64,000 nt of DNA, from NCBI RefSeq assembly GCF_900143245.1, contig NZ_FRDK01000001.1, positions 310,001-374,000 of the forward strand, in the 5' to 3' direction. Made by a program: the position numbers and the translations under genes. The notes below the pieces were generated by a model. That model saw only the letters and a list, made by a program, of their open reading frames with translations, made no database searches and was not told where the DNA came from. The DNA comes from Flavobacterium fryxellicola. GTDB taxonomy: Bacteria; Bacteroidota; Bacteroidia; Flavobacteriales; Flavobacteriaceae. How positions within the stretch are numbered: position 1 is the first letter of the stretch; the number at the start of each line of letters is the position of its first letter. Below, one piece after another: positions 56,488-64,000 of the stretch.

Positions 56488-56831
56488 AAACCTGCTTAGA
56501 ATGCGGAGAGAAAATTGTAGGCCGCGAGGACAAAAAGTTTTGCACCGACGGTTGTCGCAATGCCTACAATAATAAAATAAATAAAGACAGCACTAATTTT
56601 ATGCGCAACATCAATAATAAGTTGCGCAAGAATTACCGCATTCTATCTGAACTAAATACCGAAGGAAAATCAAAAACTACAAAATCAAAACTTTTTAGCA
56701 AAGGGTTTGATTTTCAGTTTTTTACAAATATCCTACAAACTAAAACAGGGAACACTTACTATTTTCTCTACGATCAAGGGTACATGGTTTTGGATAATGA
56801 TTTCTATATGCTAGTCAAAAAAGATATTTAA
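56484..56831 (+). CDS. Zinc-ribbon protein (DUF2116-like start)
   Basis: 115 residues. N-terminal zinc ribbon KTCLECGEKIVGREDKKFC with CxDGC following, then a basic stretch (NINNKLRKNYRIL) and a C-terminal beta-rich part ending FYMLVKKDI. Overlaps the GNAT-nitrilase gene by four bases (ATGA), so the products are probably made together. Function unknown. Confidence 0.75.
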   Translation: MKTCLECGEKIVGREDKKFCTDGCRNAYNNKINKDSTNFMRNINNKLRKNYRILSELNTEGKSKTTKSKLFSKGFDFQFFTNILQTKTGNTYYFLYDQGYMVLDNDFYMLVKKDI

Positions 56832-56862
56832 TGTTGTAATTCCAAAATCTACCCCACTAAAA

Positions 56863-59244
56863 ATGAAAAAAGATTTTTCCTCCATTTTCGTCCTTCTGTT
56901 CCTCTCCATAATTCTAGGACTGCTTTTCTTTACGATGCTGCCACAATGGACTTCTGATACCGAAGGTTCTCTTACTGATTTTTCGACTAAAAGAGCCACG
57001 AACCTAGTAGCAGCCATTTCAAATAAACCACATTATGTAGGTTCACAAAATCACGAAGTGGTCGCCAACTATCTCATTAGAGAGCTCAAGAAGTTAGGAT
57101 TACAAACTTCCATTCAGGAAGGATATACGTTAAGTGATTGGGGAAACCTCGTGAAGTCAAAAAATATTTTGGCTCGCATAAAAGGCTCCAATAATTCCAA
57201 GGCCTTATTATTGCTTTCCCATTATGACAGTGCTCCGCACTCCTACTCTCCAGGAGCAAGTGATGCTGGCTCAGGTGTTGCGACAATTTTAGAAAGTGTT
57301 CGCACCTTTCTATACAACAAGACTGCACATAAAAACGATATCATTATTCTATTTTCGGATGCTGAAGAATTAGGATTAAATGGTGCTGCTCTCTTTGTGA
57401 CGCAACATCAATGGGCAAAGGAAATAGGTTTAGTTCTAAATTTTGAAGCCCGTGGCTCTTCTGGACCGAGTTACATGCTGATGGAAACCAACAAAGGGAA
57501 TGCAGGATTAGTTAAAGAATTCGCTGCTGCAAAGACGACTTTTCCAGTTTCAAACTCGCTGATGTACAGCATTTACAAAATGTTACCTAACGATACTGAC
57601 TTGACCGTTTTTAGGGAGCAAGGTAACATTCAAGGCTATAATTTCGCATTTATAGATGACCATTTTAATTATCATACCGCACAAGACAACCTCGATCATT
57701 TAAACAAAAATACCTTAGCGCATCAAGGTTCTTACTTGATGCCATTGTTACTTTATTTTTCGAATACCGATTTAAACGCCACACAAGCCAGCGAAGATTA
57801 TGTTTATTTTACCCTTCCATTCACGTTTATAAATTATCCCTTCAGTTGGGTTTTACCAATGGTTCTGTTGGCCTTAGTCTTATTTATTTTTCTATTATTT
57901 TTAGGAAGAGCCAAACGCATTCTATCGTTGCGAGAAATTGGAAAAGGATTTATTCCACTTTTTGGCTCACTAATTGTAAGTGGACTAATCACTTTTTTTG
58001 GATGGAAAGGCCTACGGATTGCCTATCCACAATACAACGATTTACTCAACGGATTTACCTATAACGGGCACGCTTATATTGCCGCTTTTGTGTTGCTTGC
58101 TTTAGCGATAAGCATGGCTTTTTATCATTTATTTTCACAACGGCGGGTAACCATCAATCACTTTGTAGCTCCTTTACTTCTGTGGATTATCATCAACGGA
58201 ATTGTCGCCTTTATAATACCAGGTGCGGGATTTTTGATTATTCCCATTTTCTTTGGCCTTTCTATTTTTGGTCTTTTTATTGTGACTCAAAAATCGAATA
58301 AAATAGTAAATCTGTTTTTAAGCATTCCTGCGCTACTCATCATCGCGCCATTTATCCAAATGTTCCCCATTGGTCTGGGCCTTAAAGTATTGTTTGGAAG
58401 TGCTATTCTTACCGTTTTGACTTTTGGACTATTGCTTCCCGTTTTTGGGGCTTTCGCCAAAAAGGGAATCTGGGCTTTGGTATTTTTGGTGCTCTCCATT
58501 GGCTTTTTTGTGAAAGCACATTCTGAATCCAGCTATGAATTTGGTAAAGCGAAATCAAACAGTTTAGTATACCTTTATAATGCAGACACGGACAAGGCCA
58601 GTTGGGCCACTTATGACACCAATCTGGACTCCTGGACCAAAAACTACTTAGGCGAAAACCCTAAAGAAGCAGCCGCTTTAAATGAAATTCCGTTATTCAG
58701 TAAATACAATTCTGGGTTTACCTATGCAGCAGTAGCGCCTAAAAAAGAGCTTCAAAAACCGACTATCGAATTCCTAGAAGACCGATTGATAGGCAATCAA
58801 AGGCATTTGAAAATACGAATTTCTCCAAATCGAAATGTCAATCGGTATGATATTTTTGCGAATGAAAAAATGACCATTCATAATTTCAAAGCAAATGGCG
58901 TAAGTACTTTAGGACAGAAAAATTCACTGTATGAACGTAAAGGAAAAAAATTATTGAGTTATTATGTGGTTGGAAATACACCTTTGGAAATGCAATTTAG
59001 CTGTAATGCTTCAACGGTTATAGATATGGAACTACTGGAAAGTTCTTTTGATTTAATGTCAAATCCTTTATTCGAAATAATTAAAAGAGAAAACTGGATG
59101 ATGCCTACACCTTTTGTATTAAACGATGCCGTGGTCATTAGACAAAAATTAAAGCCCAGTACGGTAATAGTGGACAATAGTTTAAGTCCTTCGCTTATAA
59201 ATCCTACTTCAAAAATTGTAAAAGACAGCTCAACAATCCAATAA
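56863..59244 (+). CDS. Membrane-anchored M28 family peptidase
   Basis: 793 residues. One N-terminal transmembrane helix, then the M28 zinc aminopeptidase domain (about 40-310): LLLSHYDSAPHSYSPGASD, SDAEELGLNGA, LNFEARGSSG, and DDHFNYHTAQDNLDH supplying His and Asp ligands. About eight transmembrane helices follow (about 325-560) and then an extracytoplasmic C-terminal domain. Layout resembles Fxna/ERMP1-type peptidases. 31 bases after the zinc-ribbon gene. Confidence 0.9.
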   Translation: MKKDFSSIFVLLFLSIILGLLFFTMLPQWTSDTEGSLTDFSTKRATNLVAAISNKPHYVGSQNHEVVANYLIRELKKLGLQTSIQEGYTLSDWGNLVKSKNILARIKGSNNSKALLLLSHYDSAPHSYSPGASDAGSGVATILESVRTFLYNKTAHKNDIIILFSDAEELGLNGAALFVTQHQWAKEIGLVLNFEARGSSGPSYMLMETNKGNAGLVKEFAAAKTTFPVSNSLMYSIYKMLPNDTDLTVFREQGNIQGYNFAFIDDHFNYHTAQDNLDHLNKNTLAHQGSYLMPLLLYFSNTDLNATQASEDYVYFTLPFTFINYPFSWVLPMVLLALVLFIFLLFLGRAKRILSLREIGKGFIPLFGSLIVSGLITFFGWKGLRIAYPQYNDLLNGFTYNGHAYIAAFVLLALAISMAFYHLFSQRRVTINHFVAPLLLWIIINGIVAFIIPGAGFLIIPIFFGLSIFGLFIVTQKSNKIVNLFLSIPALLIIAPFIQMFPIGLGLKVLFGSAILTVLTFGLLLPVFGAFAKKGIWALVFLVLSIGFFVKAHSESSYEFGKAKSNSLVYLYNADTDKASWATYDTNLDSWTKNYLGENPKEAAALNEIPLFSKYNSGFTYAAVAPKKELQKPTIEFLEDRLIGNQRHLKIRISPNRNVNRYDIFANEKMTIHNFKANGVSTLGQKNSLYERKGKKLLSYYVVGNTPLEMQFSCNASTVIDMELLESSFDLMSNPLFEIIKRENWMMPTPFVLNDAVVIRQKLKPSTVIVDNSLSPSLINPTSKIVKDSSTIQ

Positions 59245-59256
59245 TTAAAGGTAATA

Positions 59257-60060
59257 ATGACAAAAATTAGTATTTTAGGTTGCGGTTGGTTGGGTTTACC
59301 TTTGGCGAAAGCCTTACTACAAAACAACTTTTTAGTAAGTGGATCAACGACCTCCGAGGATAAATTAAAAGTTTTAGATCAGCAGGGGATCAAGCCTTTT
59401 TTAATTGCACTTTCAGAGAATAAAACTACTGGAAACGTGACTGATTTTCTGGAAAATTCCGAAATTTTAATTATCGATATCCCGCCAAAACTTCGTGGTT
59501 CAGAGAACGAGAATTTTGTTTCCAAGATTAGGAATATAATTCCGTTTATAGAAAAATCAGTTGTTACAAAAGTACTTTTTATAAGTTCTACTTCTGTTTA
59601 TAATGATACTGCTACACTAGTTACGGAGGATACAATACCGCAACCAGATACTGAAAGCGGTAAGCAATTACTGGAAACAGAAGAGCTTTTGCAAACAAAC
59701 ATCAATTTTAAAACAACTATAGTGCGTTTTGGCGGCTTGATTGGCAAAGACCGTCATCCTGTAAAATTTTTAGCTGGACGTGCAAATTTAGCTAATCCAG
59801 AAGCTCCAATCAATTTGATTCATCAAGAAGATTGCATTGGTATCATTCAAAAAATTATAATTACAAATGCTTGGAATGAAACTTTTAATGCGGTGGCGCC
59901 CTTTCATCCCTCTCGTGAAAAGTATTATACACAAAAAGCTGTTGATTTGAATTTGCCCCTACCAAAGTTTACTTCTTTCACTACTTCTGTTGGAAAAATA
60001 ATTTTGGGTGATCGCGTAGAAACGGTTTTAAAGTATACTTTTGCGAAACCAAATTTGTAA
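59257..60060 (+). CDS. NAD(P)-dependent SDR/epimerase (YeeZ-like)
   Basis: 267 residues. Extended SDR fold: dinucleotide motif ILGCGWLGLPLAKALL, then LFISSTSVYNDTA with the Ser/Tyr element and TTIVRFGGLIGKDRHP. No clear YxxxK catalytic pair, as in YeeZ-type proteins. Substrate unknown. 12 bases after the M28 gene. Confidence 0.85.
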   Translation: MTKISILGCGWLGLPLAKALLQNNFLVSGSTTSEDKLKVLDQQGIKPFLIALSENKTTGNVTDFLENSEILIIDIPPKLRGSENENFVSKIRNIIPFIEKSVVTKVLFISSTSVYNDTATLVTEDTIPQPDTESGKQLLETEELLQTNINFKTTIVRFGGLIGKDRHPVKFLAGRANLANPEAPINLIHQEDCIGIIQKIIITNAWNETFNAVAPFHPSREKYYTQKAVDLNLPLPKFTSFTTSVGKIILGDRVETVLKYTFAKPNL

Positions 60061-60061
60061 A

Positions 60062-61003
60062 GTGAAAACTAAAATTAAGAATGTTGTTTCGTCGAAAGTT
60101 AGCGCTATTGGACTGCCTGTATTGGCTTTGTGCTGGGTTAGTTTTTTTTGGGGCACCACCTGGATTGCTTCCAAAGAAGGAGTAAAGCACATGCCTGCCT
60201 TGCAACTTGTAGCCATTAGACAGTTTCTAGGCGGTTTCCTTTACATTTCCTATTTTCTATTTAAAAAAGCGCCTTGGCCAAAAGGAAAGCAATGGAAAAC
60301 GATCATCATTTTAAGCATCCTTAATTTTGTATTAAGTAACGGATTAAGTACTTGGGGAGTTAAATACATAAGCAGCGGTCTTGGCGCCATCATAGCAGCG
60401 ATTGTTCCTTTGTGGATTGTTATTATAACGTTCTTTAGAGGAGAGCGTTTGTCCAAATTATCCGTTGTAGGTTTAATTATCAGCTTTGGCGGTGTTTGTG
60501 TCATTTTTTACGACCATTTAAGTGACTTTTTAATTCCAAGTTTCAGATTTGGAATTATAATTTCGTTAATCTCTACTTTAACTTGGGCATTTGGAACTTT
60601 ATACACCAAGAAAAAAGCAGCCACTTTTAATCCCTATTTTAGTTTGGGTTTACAAATGTTCTTGTCTAGTATTTTGATTTTTGCGTATACTGGCGCCACC
60701 GGAATATCTGTACCTTTAAGCGAAATTCCAGCGATTTCGTGGTGGTCGATTGCGTACTTAGTACTCTTTGGTTCTATTCTTACCTTCATCGCTTTTATTT
60801 ATGTTCTTCAAAATCTTCCTGCAGCCGTCAGCACTGTTTATTCTTATATTAATCCAATTGTTGCCGTTTTGTTAGGCGCTTTAATTTTTGGAGAAACCCT
60901 AAATGTGGCTATTGCAATAGGAGGAAGCGTTACTTTGTTTGGATTGTATATGGTTAATGTTTCGTTGAGAAAACAACGAAAAACAAGTACTGAAAAGCTC
61001 TAA
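60062..61003 (+). CDS. EamA/DMT family transporter
   Basis: 313 residues from GTG 60062, one base after the previous stop; a TTG at 60041 inside the preceding gene is possible. Ten helices in two EamA repeats: LCWVSFFWGTTWIASKEG, YISSGLGAIIAAIVPLWIVI, and YINPIVAVLLGALIFGETL. Exporter of a small metabolite, substrate unknown. Last gene of the run from the GNAT-nitrilase gene. Confidence 0.88.
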   Translation: MKTKIKNVVSSKVSAIGLPVLALCWVSFFWGTTWIASKEGVKHMPALQLVAIRQFLGGFLYISYFLFKKAPWPKGKQWKTIIILSILNFVLSNGLSTWGVKYISSGLGAIIAAIVPLWIVIITFFRGERLSKLSVVGLIISFGGVCVIFYDHLSDFLIPSFRFGIIISLISTLTWAFGTLYTKKKAATFNPYFSLGLQMFLSSILIFAYTGATGISVPLSEIPAISWWSIAYLVLFGSILTFIAFIYVLQNLPAAVSTVYSYINPIVAVLLGALIFGETLNVAIAIGGSVTLFGLYMVNVSLRKQRKTSTEKL

Positions 61004-61008
61004 AAAAA

Positions 61009-61036
61009 AATCCCATTTGTCGCAACAAATGGGATT
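61009..61036. terminator. Bidirectional terminator, EamA gene and M13 peptidase
   Basis: AATCCCATTTGT (61009-61020) pairs with ACAAATGGGATT (61025-61036), 4-base loop, flanked by A and T runs. The stem core ATCCCATTTG is repeated at 63221. Confidence 0.85.
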
Positions 61037-61057
61037 CTTCAAAAGTATTAAATTGTA

Positions 61058-63121
61058 TTACCAGATTCTAACTCTTTTTTCTGGAGCTATGTACATACCG
61101 TCATTCGCTTTGATATCGAACGCTTTATAGAACGTATCAATGTTTTGTAAAGGTACATAAGCACGGTACATTCCTGGAGAATGGGGATCCGTTTTTACTT
61201 GGTTTTTCAACGCTTCATCACGCATTTTTGAACGCCAGATGGTGGACCAAGAAATAAAGAAACGTTGTTCTGGAGTATAGCCATCAATTAATCCTGGATT
61301 ACCGTTTTCTTTCAAATACAATTGTAAACCATCATAAGCTGCATTTACACCACCTAAATCTCCAATGTTCTCTCCTAAAGTAAATTTACCATCTACAAAG
61401 GTTCCAGGTATTGGTTCTAAAGCGCTGTATTGAGCTGCTAGAGCTCCTGTTAAAGCTGAGAACTGTTTCAAATCATCAGCTGTCCACCAGTCTACTAAGT
61501 TGCCTTCTGCATTGTATCGTGATCCTGAATCATCAAAACCATGTGATATTTCATGCCCAATTACACCACCAATTCCGCCATAATTTACGGCTTCATCTGC
61601 TTGGTAATTGTAAAAAGGCGGCTGTAAAATCGCTGCTGGAAATACAATTTCATTGTTGGATGGATTGTAATACGCGTTCACCGTTTGTGGTGACATTCCC
61701 CATTTTTCTTTATCAACTGGCTTGTTTAATTCGGCTATGTTTTCGTCAAAACGCCATTGAGCCATGTTTTTAGAATTTTCAAAATACGTTCCGCCCTCCT
61801 CTGGACTTTTAATAGTCAAGGCTGAATAATCTTTCCATTTGTCAGGATAACCAATTTTAATTCTTGATTTATGCAATTTAGCTAGCGCGCTTACTTTTGT
61901 TTCTGCAGACATCCAAGACAAATTATTAATTCTATTTTCGAAAGCTAAGAAGATGTTTTTGATCATTTTCTCCGCTTTGGCTTTGGCTTCAGCCGGAAAT
62001 TTTTTCTCCACATACAACTTACCTAAAGCTTCTCCAACCGTACCGTTGATCGTTTGCAAGGCTCTTTCATCGCGCGGTCTTTGACTTACTGCACCGGTTA
62101 ACGTTCTTCCGTAAAACTCCCAATTTGCATTTTCAATCTCAGTTGACAATTGACTAGAAGCTCTGTTTAGTAAACTCCAGCGCATGTACGCCTTCCAGTC
62201 TTCTACTTTATTTTCTTTAAAAATAGTTTCTAAGGCCATCATGTATTTGGGTTGGGACACGATTACGGTATCAACTTTAGCCAAACCAATTTTGGTAAAA
62301 TAAGCATTCCAATTAATGGAAGGCGTTAATTTACTCAAATCACTCAATGTCATAGGATTGTAAGACTTACGACGGTCTCTGCGCTCTACTCTGTCTAACC
62401 TTGGTTTGGACATCTCTGTTTCAAGAGCTAGAATTTTCTCCGCGTTTATTTTAGCAACGGCTGGTTTATCACCAAGATATTGCAGCATTTTAGCGACGTG
62501 CAAAACATACTTTGCCCGTTTCTCTTTAGAATCGGCATCATCAGAAACATAATAATCTCTGTCTGGTAAACCTACGCCTCCAGGACCTAAATTAATCACG
62601 TTTCTACTGCTGTTCTTTGCATCTGTTCCCACTCCAGCACCCATAAATCCAATACCCCCGATAGGCTCCATTTCAATCAGTAAAGCCTCTAAATCCTTAG
62701 TATTTTTAACGGCCTCAATTTTCTTTAAATACGGTTTTAAAGGGGCAATACCCATCTTGTTTCTTCCTACGGTATCCAATATAGATTTGTATAAATTTAC
62801 CGCTTTACCTTGATCTGTATTCGATTTGTAACTTGGATTTGTCGCAGCTTCTTTTAAAATTGCTAGAGCATCCGCATCGGTTCTTTGACGTAATTCATCA
62901 AAACTACCCCAACGGGTTCTATCTGCTGGAATTGCCGTATTATCCAACCAAGTTCCATTCACATAACGGAAGAAATCATTACTTGGTTCTACCTTTTTAT
63001 CCATGTAATTTACATTGATACCCGGTTCCTTAGCTGCAGGAGTGGTTTGCGCTTGACTCACTGCAAAACCCATGATTGCGGGAATCACAAAAAGCAGGCG
63101 CTTATTACTGTTTTTCTTCAT
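61058..63121 (-). CDS. M13 family zinc metallopeptidase (neprilysin-like)
   Basis: 687 residues. Signal peptide up to AVSQA, then MDKKVEPSNDFFRYVNGTW. Zinc motif HExxH in VIGHEISHGFDD, the third ligand in ENIGDLGG (ENxxD), and NAYYNPSNNEIVFPAAIL. Full-length, secreted to periplasm or surface. Peptide hydrolysis. Tandem with a second, closely similar copy upstream on the same strand. A TAGCTTTG -7 element lies at 63155-63148 on the minus strand. Confidence 0.95.
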   Translation of the reverse strand: MKKNSNKRLLFVIPAIMGFAVSQAQTTPAAKEPGINVNYMDKKVEPSNDFFRYVNGTWLDNTAIPADRTRWGSFDELRQRTDADALAILKEAATNPSYKSNTDQGKAVNLYKSILDTVGRNKMGIAPLKPYLKKIEAVKNTKDLEALLIEMEPIGGIGFMGAGVGTDAKNSSRNVINLGPGGVGLPDRDYYVSDDADSKEKRAKYVLHVAKMLQYLGDKPAVAKINAEKILALETEMSKPRLDRVERRDRRKSYNPMTLSDLSKLTPSINWNAYFTKIGLAKVDTVIVSQPKYMMALETIFKENKVEDWKAYMRWSLLNRASSQLSTEIENANWEFYGRTLTGAVSQRPRDERALQTINGTVGEALGKLYVEKKFPAEAKAKAEKMIKNIFLAFENRINNLSWMSAETKVSALAKLHKSRIKIGYPDKWKDYSALTIKSPEEGGTYFENSKNMAQWRFDENIAELNKPVDKEKWGMSPQTVNAYYNPSNNEIVFPAAILQPPFYNYQADEAVNYGGIGGVIGHEISHGFDDSGSRYNAEGNLVDWWTADDLKQFSALTGALAAQYSALEPIPGTFVDGKFTLGENIGDLGGVNAAYDGLQLYLKENGNPGLIDGYTPEQRFFISWSTIWRSKMRDEALKNQVKTDPHSPGMYRAYVPLQNIDTFYKAFDIKANDGMYIAPEKRVRIW

Positions 63122-63214
63122 TTTTTTTAGTTTTTTAGTTAACCTTACAAAGCTATCAATAAATTATTTAAGTTTTTGTTAAATTTCGTTTTTCAAAAAT
63201 TCATTAATTGACAT

Positions 63215-63260
63215 AAAAAAATCCCATTTGCTCGGAAATCAAGAGCAAATGGGATTTTTT
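63215..63260. terminator. Terminator of the second M13 gene
   Basis: ATCCCATTTGCTC (63221-63233) pairs with GAGCAAATGGGAT (63243-63255), A run left and T run right. Confidence 0.85.
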
Positions 63261-63280
63261 GATTCCTCTCGTTGACACGA

Positions 63281-64000
63281 CTACCAAATTTTTACGCGTT
63301 TGTCTGGTTGAATGTACATTCCATCACCCGATTTTACGTCAAAAGCATCATAAAATGCATCTACGTTTTGCACAGGTACATACGCACGGTACATTCCAGG
63401 AGAGTGTGGATCCGTTTTTACTTGGTTTTTTATCGCTTCATCACGCATTTTAGTGCGCCAAACTGTTGCCCAAGAAATAAAGAACCGTTGTTCTGGGGTG
63501 TAACCATCAATTAATTCCGGCGTTCCGTTGGCTTTTAAATACATTTGCAAACCATCGTACGCGGCATTAACTCCACCTAAATCCCCTATGTTTTCTCCCA
63601 AAGTAAATTTCCCATCGACATGAATTCCAGGTAATGGTTCCAAGGCGCTGTATTGGTCTGCCAATGCGGTTCCTAAAGCTGTAAATTGTTTTAGATCCTC
63701 TGCAGTCCACCAGTCTACAAGATTTCCATCCGCATTGTAACGCGCACCAGAATCATCAAATCCATGAGAAATCTCATGACCAATAACAGCTCCAATTCCG
63801 CCATAATTTACCGCTTCATCCGCCTGATAATTGTAAAAAGGAGGTTGTAAAATAGCGGCAGGGAAAACAATTTCATTGTACGAGGGATTGTAATAGGCAT
63901 TCACCGTTTGCGGTGACATTCCCCATTCTGTTTTATCTACTGGTTTGTACAATTTGTCCAAGTCTTCTTTAAAGGACCAACGAGAAAGATTTTTTACGTT
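63281..64000 (-). CDS. Second M13 family metallopeptidase, N-terminal part outside window
   Basis: 239 residues up to the edge, in frame throughout, corresponding to the C-terminal third of the neighbour. Contains HEISHGFDD and ENIGDLGG. Identity with the downstream copy is high by eye, most positions matching over this span. Ends in its own terminator with the same ATCCCATTTG core as that of the first copy, so the pair looks like a duplication. Confidence 0.93.
   Translation of the reverse strand, partial: NVKNLSRWSFKEDLDKLYKPVDKTEWGMSPQTVNAYYNPSYNEIVFPAAILQPPFYNYQADEAVNYGGIGAVIGHEISHGFDDSGARYNADGNLVDWWTAEDLKQFTALGTALADQYSALEPLPGIHVDGKFTLGENIGDLGGVNAAYDGLQMYLKANGTPELIDGYTPEQRFFISWATVWRTKMRDEAIKNQVKTDPHSPGMYRAYVPVQNVDAFYDAFDVKSGDGMYIQPDKRVKIW

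Overview
The window looks like an ordinary chromosomal segment of a Flavobacterium-type bacterium (Bacteroidota, Flavobacteriaceae). The evidence is the AT-rich sequence, the gene families present (DUF4270 lipoprotein, GT5-only glycogen synthase, short ATP synthase epsilon, OlsF-type acyltransferase, TonB receptor with a CarboxypepD_reg-like plug extension, tandem M13 peptidases), and Bacteroidetes -7 elements of the TAnnTTTG type ahead of several genes, with a full TTG-N19-TATCTTTG promoter upstream of atpD. No rRNA, tRNA, CRISPR array, prophage or insertion sequence was recognised.

Layout. 1-1530: 5' part of a large secreted adhesin-like protein (minus). 1.9-2.4 kb: recX. 2.6-7.0 kb: a biotin operon on the minus strand (bioF-bioD-bioA) ending in an unusual ketoacyl synthase. 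7.2-9.7 kb: a GNAT enzyme, then atpD-atpC. 10-14.3 kb: a TonB-dependent receptor with an SGNH-hydrolase lipoprotein. 14.7-19.0 kb: glycogen synthase, DUF4270 lipoprotein and glmS (minus). 19.15-20.4 kb: panC-panD. 20.6-23.1 kb: an esterase-like protein and radA. 23.4-31.3 kb: a small hypothetical gene, a GT51 transglycosylase with a long AsmA-like N-terminal part, an aldo/keto reductase, an OmpA-type lipoprotein, xth and an OlsF-like bifunctional acyltransferase. 31.5-43.8 kb: TM2 protein, dehydrogenase-VOC fusion, nhaA, small envelope proteins, a Dabb pseudogene, proC, mgtE, ksgA, DUF4286 protein, TPR protein, serS and a DMP19/DUF4375-like protein. 44.0-46.7 kb: a decayed MntA-HepT toxin-antitoxin pair and several small basic or membrane proteins. 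47.0-61.0 kb: metG, two EamA transporters, a HAD phosphatase, an OmpA barrel protein, a CatA-like acetyltransferase, a histone-deacetylase-family protein, ssb, a GNAT-nitrilase fusion with a zinc-ribbon partner, a membrane-anchored M28 peptidase and an SDR protein. 61.1-64.0 kb: two tandem M13 peptidases, the second cut by the window edge.

How it works together. Most genes are housekeeping: cofactor synthesis (biotin, pantothenate), energy, translation, cell-wall sugar and glycan synthesis, ion homeostasis and envelope maintenance. Convergent units are separated by strong palindromic terminators. The accessory interest lies in decayed genes between 35.7 and 44.7 kb (four in-frame nonsense codons in three genes), in repeated palindromic intergenic elements (two copies of a possible structured RNA, a nested inverted repeat near 49.1 kb, and a CATTCCGAC-type palindrome), and in several domain fusions. 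I found no convincing wholly new multi-gene system. The best leads are the biotin-linked ketoacyl synthase, the repeated RNA-like elements and the fusions.
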